Shown piece by piece: positions 16,607 to 24,403 of a DNA stretch of 35,594 bases. The position numbers and the translations under genes are program-made. This DNA comes from Planctomycetia bacterium (GTDB lineage Bacteria; Planctomycetota; Planctomycetia; Gemmatales; Gemmataceae), in NCBI GenBank assembly GCA_005799265.1, contig SYHD01000047.1:1-35594 (forward strand), in the 5' to 3' direction. The notes beneath the pieces are model-generated. The model did no database searches and had not been told where the DNA came from. It worked only from the letters and a program-made list of their open reading frames with translations. Positions within the stretch are counted from its first letter, which is position 1. The number at the start of each line of letters is the position of its first letter.

Positions 16607-17935
16607 CTATGCCAACAATTCAGTGATCGGTCCGCTGCTCTCCTTGAAAGAGCGCACCGGGCAGCCGAGCTGTTGCAGGATCGTCAGGTAGAGGTCGGAC
16701 ATCGGCTTGCGTTCTTGCTGGTAGCGGATGTGCTGGCCGTGGCGGAAGCCGAGGCGTCGGCCGCCTGCCAGCAAGGTCGGGAAGCTCTTGCCGGAATGGC
16801 TGCTGATTTGCGCGCCGCCCAACAGCAGCACGGTGTGGTCGAGCAGCGTTCCTTCCGTGGCGCGAATGTCCTTGAGCCTGTCGATCATGCGGGCGAAGAG
16901 TTCGCAGAACATCAGGTCGCGTGAGGCGATGACGCGGGCATCCGCCGAATCGGGCGCCGCCTGGCCCCCCTTGTGGTGCACGTCGTGAGCGCCGCGCACG
17001 GGAGCGCCGGCGCGCATCGCCCAGTCGCGGTATTCGTCGTAGTTCGGCCCGCCTTCGCCGCCGAGGCTGTGCGTAACGACGCGCGTCATGTCGGTCTGGA
17101 ACGCCAGGACAATCAGATCCAACATCAGCTCGATGTGCTCACGCATACTGTTGCGAGCCTCGGGCTGGACACGGACTGCCGCCTCATTGAAGCGAGGCCG
17201 ACCGCGCTGGAGGATGCGTTCGCTGTCGTTGAGCCGGCGTTCCACCTCGCGGATGGATTCGAGGTATTGATCCAGGCGACGGCGGTCCGCGGCGCCGAGC
17301 GGACGCTGAAAGTCGCGGACGCTTTCGCCGGCCGTGTCGAGAATGCTGCGATTCAGTTCGAGTCGATTTTGGGCCTCGCGGAGCTGATCGCGGTCCGCGG
17401 GCGGGAATAGGCGAGTGAAGACGTTGCGATGGTTCGACGTCGCGGGAATGTCGACGCCGAGCGAGTTGCGCGAAAGCGTCGCAGTGCCGACGCCGTCGCC
17501 GAACGAGAGGGCCAGCGACGGCAGCCAGGTGGGGCCGAGATGCCGGGCGGCGACCTGGTCCATCGAGACGGTGTTCGTGATCGTGCCTGGCGTGAGGTTG
17601 ATGTTGTGGCCCGTCAGCCAGTTGTAAGGATGCACATGCCCGCTGATGCGTCCCTGGATGTGCAGCAAATTCGTGAGCACGGTGAAGTCGTCGCGATGCC
17701 GGGCCAGCGGTTGATGCGTCGGGGCGATCGTGTAGTTGCGGCCCGTATCGCGCGGGAACCAGCCGTGCCGATCGATGGCGCCGGGGATGTAGAAGCACGC
17801 GAGGCGGCGCGGCTCGCGCTGGCCTGCCTGGGCGTGGACGGTGGAGCCTCCCATGATCTCCAGGTACGGCAGAGCCACGGTTGCTCCGAGGCCGCGCATG
17901 AAGGTACGTCGGTTGATCGGATTCTTCGGATTCAT
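16607..17935 (-). CDS. DUF1552 Tat-exported protein
   Basis: 442 residues. ATG 17935 with AGGAG six bases upstream, overlapping the preceding gene's TGA in an ATGA, so translation is coupled. Twin-arginine signal INRRTFMRGLGA (Arg9-Arg10), cleaved near VHA-QAG. The whole chain matches DUF1552, e.g. CFYIPGAIDRHGWFP, HPYNWLTGH, SILDTAGESVRDFQ and HHKGGQ. The family nearly always accompanies DUF1592-type cytochrome proteins in planctomycetes and myxobacteria. Biochemistry unknown. Probably acts in the periplasm-like space with its partner encoded just upstream. Confidence 0.95.
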   Translation of the reverse strand: MNPKNPINRRTFMRGLGATVALPYLEIMGGSTVHAQAGQREPRRLACFYIPGAIDRHGWFPRDTGRNYTIAPTHQPLARHRDDFTVLTNLLHIQGRISGHVHPYNWLTGHNINLTPGTITNTVSMDQVAARHLGPTWLPSLALSFGDGVGTATLSRNSLGVDIPATSNHRNVFTRLFPPADRDQLREAQNRLELNRSILDTAGESVRDFQRPLGAADRRRLDQYLESIREVERRLNDSERILQRGRPRFNEAAVRVQPEARNSMREHIELMLDLIVLAFQTDMTRVVTHSLGGEGGPNYDEYRDWAMRAGAPVRGAHDVHHKGGQAAPDSADARVIASRDLMFCELFARMIDRLKDIRATEGTLLDHTVLLLGGAQISSHSGKSFPTLLAGGRRLGFRHGQHIRYQQERKPMSDLYLTILQQLGCPVRSFKESSGPITELLA

Positions 17936-20553
17936 GGAGGACTCCTGCCAATGGAGGGTTGATTTTTGGGAAGCGGCTGCTGAGATTCGAGGAACGCTTG
18001 CGAGCGGACCACGGCCTTGAGCAGATCACGCAGCGGATATTCGCTGGCGCGATGTTCTTTCATGATCGCCGCGATTTCCGTGCCGTCGTCAATGCCGGGC
18101 AATCGGCCGGTTGCATAGATCACGAAGTTCTTCATGATACCGCGCACCATGTCGGTTTGATAGTCTTTCACGATGATCGATTTGAATTCCGCAAATGTCT
18201 TGAACTCCTCGCCGCGCGGCAATTGGCCGACGGTATCGACCGGCCGCGTTGTGCCGACGCCGCGCCAGGAGACGCGGCCATCGAGTTCGCCGCGGGCGTA
18301 GCTCTCGTGCTCGACCTTGCGCCAGCGGCCGCTGATGTCGAAGTTCTGAAACGCGAAACCAACGGGGTCCATGCTCTTGTGACACACGGCACATCGGGCG
18401 TCCTGCTGGTGCTGCCTGAGCAATTCGCGGAACGGCTTCCCCTTGTTCTTGCCTTCGGACGGGTTGAGTTCTGGCACTTCCAACGGCGGGGGCGGCGGAG
18501 GCTGATCGAGAATGTGGCGCAACGTCCAGGCGCCGCGGTAGATGACCCAGTTCTCGCCCATCCAGCACAGCATCGATTGAATGCCCGCGTGACCGAGAAT
18601 GCCGCCGCCGCGCGGATCATCGGGGCGAAGTTTGACTTTGCGGAGTTCGCCGCCCTCGATGCCCGAGTAGCCATAGTGAATCGCCAGGGCATCGTTCATC
18701 ATGGTCCAGTCGCTGACGATCAACTCCTTGGCGGGGCGATTTTCCTGAAAGAGCTGCGTGATGTAGGCGATGGTTTCTTCGCGCATGGACGCCTTGTAGT
18801 AGCGTGCCCACCGAAAATCCTGCATCTGAATGTAGTCCTGCGCAATCGTTATCGGCTGCTCCATTTCGAGCCATTGCATCACGAAGGGGCGCAGAAAGCC
18901 GTCGCTGCGCGGATCGGCGAGCAGGCGATCTACCTGGGCATCGAGAACGGCGGGATCACGTAATTTCCGCTGCGTGGCCAAACGGCGCAGCTCGGCGTCG
19001 GGCGGTCCGCCGGTGAGCATGAAACTGAGCCGCGAGGCAATGGCGTGCTGGGCGATCACAGCATCGGGATGCGCCGGCGACGCCTGATAGCGGAACGCGG
19101 CACTCATGAGCACCGACTGAAACGTGGCACGCAACGCATCGTCGAACGGCATGCCCTTGGCGCGAAGCTTCTCGTAGAGCTTCAGGAACGGCGCCTGTTC
19201 CGTCTCGGTCACGGGCCGACGCCACGCGCGATCGATCCAGATCGCGAGCAGTTTCTTGGCCGAGGATGCGTCATCTTTAATAGCGCTGACGTTGGCTTTC
19301 CACTCGGCGGGAGGCCAGGCGATGGTCACGTCCGGCTCGATGACGATTCGCTCCAGGACGAGGTACGGCGCCGGCTGTTTCTCCGGCGGTGTTGTCTTGC
19401 GATCGAAAAGCGGGCGGAACAAACCGGTTCCATTGGGCGGCGGATTCTTGTCCTTGGGGTTGGTCCGGTCCTCGTTCTCGTAGCCTTTGACGGCGTAGGG
19501 GATCTCGACCTTGTTGCTGAGGTGGACGCTCACGCCTTTGCTCTGCACGACCAGATCGCCAAGTTGAACTTCGTAGACCAGGCGCTCGGATGCCGACTTC
19601 CCCTCGCCCTCTGGGAGAGGGGCAAGGGGTGAGGGCACGCGGATTTCGCGGTAGTCGATGTCTTTGCCGCCGATCTTCACCCACAGGCGCGGATTGGGGA
19701 TGCCGGCCATTGGTTTCATGGCGGAGACATCCAGAGTCAGACGCAGGACCCCTTCGCGATCGAGACGAGTCGGAATGGTAAAGCTGAACGTGTCCTGCTC
19801 GCCGACGGCGCGCGGCACGATGAGCATGCCGACGCCCGGCCGACCGATGGCGATCTGGCCGGGCACCTTGGCGATCGCGCCTTGCTCTTTCCAATCGTCG
19901 AAAATTTTCTTGTAGGGATCGGGTCCTTTTTTCACGGGCTGTACGTCACGAAAATTAGCCGAGAAGATCTTCCCTTTGGTCGGCTGCAGAAAATGAATGC
20001 CCGCCACGGCGCGGCGCGTCACCTGCAGCCACTGTGCGACCGCGTCCGATGCTTCTTGCAGCGCATCGGCCCCGGTGTCGAAGCCGCCGACCGTGCCGTC
20101 CCCCGGCAACGCCTGGGCAAAGTCGATCGCCAGCCCGGTGACGTCGCGCAGCGCCGCCGACAACTCGCGCCGATTGAGCCGGCGCGTGCCGCCGGGGCCT
20201 AGCGAGCGCTGTTGCTCGGCGATCCATGTCAAGAGTCTCTTCTTGTCCGCGTCCGCCGGCTGCGGCCGGTCCTTCGGCGGCATTTCGCCAGCCAGGATTC
20301 GCTCATGCACCATCGTCCACAGGTTTCGATTGCCCGCTTGCACGCCGGTGACTTCATCGAGCCGGAGACGGGATTCTTGCTTCTTCGGTCCATGGCACAC
20401 GAAGCAATGTTCCTTGAGAAACGGCGTGACGAACTTCTGAAAGGCGGCGTCCTGGGCCGAAGCGTGGAAGGGACTCAGCAGAACGATAAGGAGCGCGCAG
20501 AATTTCCACGGGACAAAGGATGTGCATCTCGAACGGTGGTTGGGTCGTATCAT
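17932..20553 (-). CDS. PSCyt1-DUF1587/1592/1588/1585-type cytochrome protein
   Basis: 873 residues. Start ATG 20553 (MIRPNHR), because a signal segment follows (FCALLIVLLSPFHASA-Q). The open frame continues to 20928 but there it only overlaps the divergent WD40 gene. Residues about 38-110 are a PSCyt1 haem-type domain (C50-F-V-C53-H). The DUF1587, 1595, 1592, 1588 and 1585 modules follow in order. The second motif C721-A-V-C724-H (DARCAVCHKSMDPVGFAFQNFD) marks DUF1588. Oddity: residues about 305-320 (PSPLAPLPEGEGK) are the translation of a dispersed repeat inserted in frame (19600-19635). It overlaps the DUF1552 start by four bases. Proposed role: exported electron-transfer or oxidative enzyme, unproven. 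Confidence 0.93.
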   Translation of the reverse strand: MIRPNHRSRCTSFVPWKFCALLIVLLSPFHASAQDAAFQKFVTPFLKEHCFVCHGPKKQESRLRLDEVTGVQAGNRNLWTMVHERILAGEMPPKDRPQPADADKKRLLTWIAEQQRSLGPGGTRRLNRRELSAALRDVTGLAIDFAQALPGDGTVGGFDTGADALQEASDAVAQWLQVTRRAVAGIHFLQPTKGKIFSANFRDVQPVKKGPDPYKKIFDDWKEQGAIAKVPGQIAIGRPGVGMLIVPRAVGEQDTFSFTIPTRLDREGVLRLTLDVSAMKPMAGIPNPRLWVKIGGKDIDYREIRVPSPLAPLPEGEGKSASERLVYEVQLGDLVVQSKGVSVHLSNKVEIPYAVKGYENEDRTNPKDKNPPPNGTGLFRPLFDRKTTPPEKQPAPYLVLERIVIEPDVTIAWPPAEWKANVSAIKDDASSAKKLLAIWIDRAWRRPVTETEQAPFLKLYEKLRAKGMPFDDALRATFQSVLMSAAFRYQASPAHPDAVIAQHAIASRLSFMLTGGPPDAELRRLATQRKLRDPAVLDAQVDRLLADPRSDGFLRPFVMQWLEMEQPITIAQDYIQMQDFRWARYYKASMREETIAYITQLFQENRPAKELIVSDWTMMNDALAIHYGYSGIEGGELRKVKLRPDDPRGGGILGHAGIQSMLCWMGENWVIYRGAWTLRHILDQPPPPPPLEVPELNPSEGKNKGKPFRELLRQHQQDARCAVCHKSMDPVGFAFQNFDISGRWRKVEHESYARGELDGRVSWRGVGTTRPVDTVGQLPRGEEFKTFAEFKSIIVKDYQTDMVRGIMKNFVIYATGRLPGIDDGTEIAAIMKEHRASEYPLRDLLKAVVRSQAFLESQQPLPKNQPSIGRSPP
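19600..19635. repeat. Repeat element inside a coding region
   Basis: CCCCT (19600-19604) and CCCTCT (19607-19612) pair with AGAGGG (19616-19621) and AGGGG (19625-19629) around GGG. It shares the CCCTCxCCC/GGGxGAGGG pattern with the intergenic repeat at 6309-6397. On the minus strand it encodes SPLAPLPEGEG, a peptide commonly seen when such repeats are translated. It leaves the frame of the cytochrome-type protein open. Confidence 0.75.
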
Positions 20554-20640
20554 TCTTACTAACCTGCCACGCTTGGCAACTGCATGCAGATTTAGATATT
20601 TTGAATTGAACCCCGTGGCCAGCGAGAGGTTTCGTTTCCG
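20554..20640. promoter_or_regulatory. Divergent promoter region
   Basis: These 87 bases separate the divergent starts of the DUF1592-type operon (minus, 20553) and the WD40 gene (plus, 20641). It is more AT-rich than its surroundings around 20580-20605 (tgcatgcagatttagatatt). Both promoters must lie here or inside the coding edges. Exact boxes cannot be assigned. Confidence 0.5.
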
Positions 20641-21615
20641 ATGAGATCCGAGAGAAAATTCTTGGTGGGCTTGACCCTCTTCTTCGCTCTGGCGGGCATG
20701 AAGGGAATCGGTCAGCAGAAGAATCCCACCGATTTGTCGCTTATGACCCTGCACGGCCACGACAGCTGGGTCACGGCCGTCGCCTGCAGCCCCGACGGTA
20801 AACGCATCGCCTCCGGCAGCAGCGATGACCTCGTGATTCTGTGGGACGCGACCACTCGCAAGCCGCTCAAGAAGCTGAAGGTCAATAGCAAGGGCGTTAC
20901 CGCCCTCGCATTCAGCCCGGATAGCCAACGCATCGTCTCAGCCCACTGGAACAAGACCCTGAAAATCTGGGATGCCAAGAGCGGCGAAGAAGTCTTCACC
21001 CTGCGCGGCCACAAGGAAAGCGTTACGTCCGTCGCCTTCAGCCGCGACGGCAAACGCCTCGTCTCCGGCAGCGCCGACGACACCATGAAGATCTGGGACG
21101 CCGCCACGGGCAAAGAACTGCGCACCATCGACCCCGACAACGAATACGACATCAACGCCGTCGCCTTCAGCCCCGACGGCAAACGCGTGGCCTCCGGCGA
21201 CGGCGAGAACAACGTCAAGGTCTGGGACGCCGACACCGGCAAGGAGCTGGAACTCCTCGAAGGTCACGAAGCAACCGTCACGTCCGTCGCCTTTAGCCCC
21301 GATGGCAAACGCATCGTCTCCGGCAGCATGGACAACACGATTCGCATCTGGGATGCGGCGACCGGCAAGACGCTGCACACGCTCGTCGGCCACAAGGACA
21401 GCGTCGCCGCCGTCGCCATCAGCAAGAACGGCGCTCACATCGCTTCCGCCAGCGAAGATGCAACGGTGAAGATATGGAACGCTGACACCGGCAAGGAACT
21501 GGCGACACTGCGCGGGCACAAAGACGCCGTGATGTCGGTGACGTTCAGCCCGGACTGTCAGCGTGTCGTCTCGGGCAGCAAAGGCGTCCTGAAAATCTGG
21601 AACACGCCAAGGTAA
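20641..21615 (+). CDS. Exported seven-blade WD40 protein
   Basis: 324 residues. ATG 20641, with GAGAGG eleven bases upstream. Signal peptide about 1-24 (GIG-QQK). The rest is a single clean WD40 propeller of seven blades with 42-residue period: LHGHDSWVTAVACSPDGKRI, LWDATTRK, LRGHKESVTSVAFSRDGKRL, IWDAATGKEL and so on. The DNA shows a matching repeat of about 126 bases, suggesting blade duplication. The fourth blade has DPDNEYDINAVAF in place of a GH pair. Function: exported binding platform, partner unknown. It is the only plus-strand gene before 33 kb. Confidence 0.93.
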   Translation: MRSERKFLVGLTLFFALAGMKGIGQQKNPTDLSLMTLHGHDSWVTAVACSPDGKRIASGSSDDLVILWDATTRKPLKKLKVNSKGVTALAFSPDSQRIVSAHWNKTLKIWDAKSGEEVFTLRGHKESVTSVAFSRDGKRLVSGSADDTMKIWDAATGKELRTIDPDNEYDINAVAFSPDGKRVASGDGENNVKVWDADTGKELELLEGHEATVTSVAFSPDGKRIVSGSMDNTIRIWDAATGKTLHTLVGHKDSVAAVAISKNGAHIASASEDATVKIWNADTGKELATLRGHKDAVMSVTFSPDCQRVVSGSKGVLKIWNTPR

Positions 21616-21668
21616 TCTCAGGGTTCGCCGACGCTCACCACAGTGCCGTCTATTTGCACAGGCTTCAC

Positions 21669-21696
21669 CCCCGCGAATCGCTGCTCACCTGCGGGG
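21669..21696. terminator. Possible shared hairpin between convergent genes
   Basis: CCCCGC (21669-21674) pairs with GCGGGG (21691-21696) with a 16-base loop, in the 88 bases between the WD40 stop (plus) and the propeller gene stop (minus). Placement suits a two-way terminator, but the stem is short and no T-run follows. Confidence 0.3.
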
Positions 21697-21703
21697 CTTG
21701 GGA

Positions 21704-24223
21704 TTACTTCTTGATGCCTCGCAGTTGCAGGGCGAACGGGTGCGCCGGGCTGATCTTGTCGGTCGGCAGGTCGATCGCCTTCGTCTCCAGCTTGAGCGGC
21801 TGGACAAAGCCGAGGCGCCAGTTCTCCACCTCATAAATGTTGTTGCTTGCTCGACCCATCAACAGGTAGACCTTGTCGTTCTTCGTATTGAGGAAGTGCC
21901 GGCCAAAATACGCGCCGCCGCTGTGCGAGTACATGCCGCCGGGTTCGAGTCGGCCGAAGCGGAAGCGGTCGTACATGAGCGTGTCGACGTAGAGGCCCTC
22001 GGTCGTGAAGACGAGGTAGATGCCGTTGCCGTCCATCATGCCCAGCAGGCCGTGATGCGGCGGGCTGATGTGCATGGTGGCGTAGACCTCGCCGGGCTGG
22101 GCGGCCCCGAACGCCTTGCGGCCCACGCGCCACGCGCGTTGGTAGCCCCCCTTGCCGTCGGGGACCAGGCACGTCAGCTTCCACTGAGCGCAGATTTGGC
22201 CAGCCTCGTCGAAGCGATAATCCTTGCGGGCGTCGGGCTTGTAGACGCCGGCCAGATAGAAGGCCTTGTCGGGATCGCCGGTGATGTCGGACCAGTTCCA
22301 CAGGCTGCGGCCCAGCTCGTTGCCACCGTAGAGAGGCTTGAGCTTGTCGCGTTTGACGAAGCCGGTCCAGTCATCGACGAAGATTTGCTTCCAGGCTTTG
22401 CCGTCGTAGATCGGGTTGCCGTGCTTGTCGAAGTCGCGCGGCTTGAGGCGCAGCACGTCGTTGCCGTTCTGGCGGACGTGCATGATGGAGAGGTCGTCGA
22501 GAAACGAGTCGGCCCAGTAGGTGCCGCCGGGGCCTTTGTTGTCGCCGGTGAATTCGCTGTCCTGGATTTGGCCGTCGCCGTTGGCGTCATGCCACCAGCG
22601 GCCCTTGATGGCGGTGGCGGAGAGCTTCCACTTGTCGGCGTCGAGGCGAAAGATCATCCAGCTCCCGGCCGAGCGAAACGAGCCGCCGCCGAACGCGAGG
22701 TACTTGTGCCCCTTGAGATTGATGATGCGCGGGAACAGTCGGCCGCCGGGGAACGCGACCTCCCAGTAAGCATCGACGTGCCACTTGCCCGTGTCGTAAT
22801 CGACGTGGTAGCGAATGATGCCCGGTGTGTTCAGGCTCGACACGTAGATGTGCGACGGCGACTCGGGATCGAGGCAGAAGCCGCCGGCCGCGTTTTGGCA
22901 CAGGAACCACTGGCGCAGCAGTTTGCCGTCGGCGCATGACCATTCGCTGATGCGCATCGGGCCGGCGGTCTCGGTGACGAGAATGCGGTCATGCCCGGCC
23001 TTGTCGGTCCAGCACGCGACCTTGTGGAGGCCGACGAAGATGTTCGGATCGTACGCCCCTTCGAGCTTCTGATTCTTGCCGATGCGAGCGAGCAGCTTGC
23101 CGTCGGGCGAATACTTGCAGATCTGGCGTTGGCCGGGTTCGACGATGAAGAAGTTGCCCTGCCGATCCTGATCGAGATCGCCCGCGGAGGTTTGCGAGGC
23201 GTCGAGCGGGAACAGCGTTTTCCATTCGCCGGCGGGGAGGCCGTCCTTCAGTTCGATGGCTTGCACATCCCATTTGCCCTTGTCGATCTCGTGAGTCGCG
23301 AAGAGTCTGCTGCCCTTGTCGGCGCGCGCCATGGCGATCCCGGCAGCTTTCATATTGCCGATCTCCTTCACCGTTTTCCCCGTGTTGCCGTCGAGAACGC
23401 TGACGCGCTCGGCGTAAGGCTCCGAGACGTACAGGTACGGCTTCTTGCCGACCTTGACGACGGCGAGATCGTTCGGCGCCTCGCCGGGTTTCTTCGATAG
23501 CCGTGTGACGATGCGGCCGCGATTGTCTTTTTCGGTGCCGAAGAATTTCTGCGAGGGCGAGGTGATCATGCCACCGCGCGACACCCAGGTGTGCGTGCCG
23601 TCAAAGGCGCAAAGTTGGCCGCCAGCGAAGCCGGATGAGTCGAAGCTGAAGACGACCTGGTCGATGCCGACGTCGCGATTGAGATCGACGAGAAACGGGT
23701 TGCGCCAGTTCTCGATGTAGCCGGAGTAGAAGATCGCCTTGCCGCCGTCGGCGACGCTCACCTGATAGATCGGCTCGAAGACGTGGCCGTGGATCGGCGG
23801 AAAGCGATGATCTTGCTCCCTGGGCGGCGTCCACGAATCGCCCGGCGAGGCGATGAACTTCGGGATCAGCGAATGAAACTGCCCGTTGATCTTCCATTTC
23901 TGCGCGGGCATGAAGATGCCCTTGAACGTGTATTCGCCCGGCGGCACCGGCATGAAGTTGTCGTCGAGGCCGTTCCACTCGTCGGTGAAGACGCCCTGGT
24001 TTTTGTCGTTGACGGTGCGGACCGCACCTGCGAGGAACGTGCCGACGAGCCACTTGGGGTCATCCTTCGGCGCTGCGGCCAGGGTAACACGGTAGGTCTG
24101 CTCCTTGCCGCCGTAGGGCAAGCGATAGGTGACCTTGTTGGTCTTGGGCGTGTCCGTTTGCGGCAAAGCGATGACGGTCGTCAGCAGCCATAGGGTAAAA
24201 ACCAAGCCATAACGAATGATCAT
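21704..24223 (-). CDS. Exported NHL/six-blade propeller-like protein
   Basis: 839 residues. Start at ATG 24223, because GAGGA lies six bases upstream. The ATG at 24235 has no such site, and the frame further upstream only translates a repeat. Signal peptide about 1-20 (MIIRYGLVFTLWLLTTVIAL). Residues 30-130 are a FlgD-like Ig beta domain (PPGEYTFKGIFMPAQKW). Residues about 190-800 are propeller blades (YVSEPYAERVSVLDGNTGKTV; IVEPGQRQICKYSPDGKLLARIG). A DANGDGQIQDSEF loop near 570 looks like a calcium-binding EF-hand/dockerin loop. No catalytic motif was recognised. Last gene of the run that begins with the ECF sigma factor. Its signal peptide and leader are duplicated from, or to, the adjacent HEAT gene. 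Confidence 0.85.
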   Translation of the reverse strand: MIIRYGLVFTLWLLTTVIALPQTDTPKTNKVTYRLPYGGKEQTYRVTLAAAPKDDPKWLVGTFLAGAVRTVNDKNQGVFTDEWNGLDDNFMPVPPGEYTFKGIFMPAQKWKINGQFHSLIPKFIASPGDSWTPPREQDHRFPPIHGHVFEPIYQVSVADGGKAIFYSGYIENWRNPFLVDLNRDVGIDQVVFSFDSSGFAGGQLCAFDGTHTWVSRGGMITSPSQKFFGTEKDNRGRIVTRLSKKPGEAPNDLAVVKVGKKPYLYVSEPYAERVSVLDGNTGKTVKEIGNMKAAGIAMARADKGSRLFATHEIDKGKWDVQAIELKDGLPAGEWKTLFPLDASQTSAGDLDQDRQGNFFIVEPGQRQICKYSPDGKLLARIGKNQKLEGAYDPNIFVGLHKVACWTDKAGHDRILVTETAGPMRISEWSCADGKLLRQWFLCQNAAGGFCLDPESPSHIYVSSLNTPGIIRYHVDYDTGKWHVDAYWEVAFPGGRLFPRIINLKGHKYLAFGGGSFRSAGSWMIFRLDADKWKLSATAIKGRWWHDANGDGQIQDSEFTGDNKGPGGTYWADSFLDDLSIMHVRQNGNDVLRLKPRDFDKHGNPIYDGKAWKQIFVDDWTGFVKRDKLKPLYGGNELGRSLWNWSDITGDPDKAFYLAGVYKPDARKDYRFDEAGQICAQWKLTCLVPDGKGGYQRAWRVGRKAFGAAQPGEVYATMHISPPHHGLLGMMDGNGIYLVFTTEGLYVDTLMYDRFRFGRLEPGGMYSHSGGAYFGRHFLNTKNDKVYLLMGRASNNIYEVENWRLGFVQPLKLETKAIDLPTDKISPAHPFALQLRGIKK

Positions 24224-24360
24224 GATGTTCCTCATCGGAAGAAAAACAAGCTCACGCAAAGGCGCAAAGGCGCAAAGAATTAACGCACTGACCCGCCATG
24301 ACTCTTTTCTTTGCGCCTTTGCGTGAGATCGTATTTGATAGTTTCTGCGCTCGGTTCGTC
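24168..24360. repeat. Duplicated leader, copy A
   Basis: Covers the signal-peptide codons and upstream DNA of the propeller gene and closely matches 27638-27819. It contains inverted arms of GGCGCAAA units: 24251-24277 and a shorter 24309-24327, which has lost one eight-base unit relative to copy B. The translated repeat gives LCAFAPLREL-type peptides, a well-known artefact in bacterial ORFs. Confidence 0.9.
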
Positions 24361-24385
24361 GTGCCCCTGGTAAATAGGGCCGTAG
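24361..24385. repeat. 25-base fragment of the sialate esterase gene
   Basis: Identical over 25 bases to 28106-28130 inside the sialate O-acetylesterase gene. It follows copy A of the duplicated leader directly, as a leftover of the same duplication with about 285 bases deleted in between. Confidence 0.85.
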
Positions 24386-24403
24386 CACGATCCGGCCGTA
24401 CCG

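Noticed and set aside
20554..20928. N-terminal extension of the DUF1592-type gene
   Set aside because: Would run antisense through the divergent WD40 gene; the real signal peptide starts at 20553.
24224..24388. N-terminal extension of the propeller gene
   Set aside because: It only translates the GCGCAAAG repeat (HAKAQR, LCAFAPLREL); GAGGA precedes the ATG at 24223.
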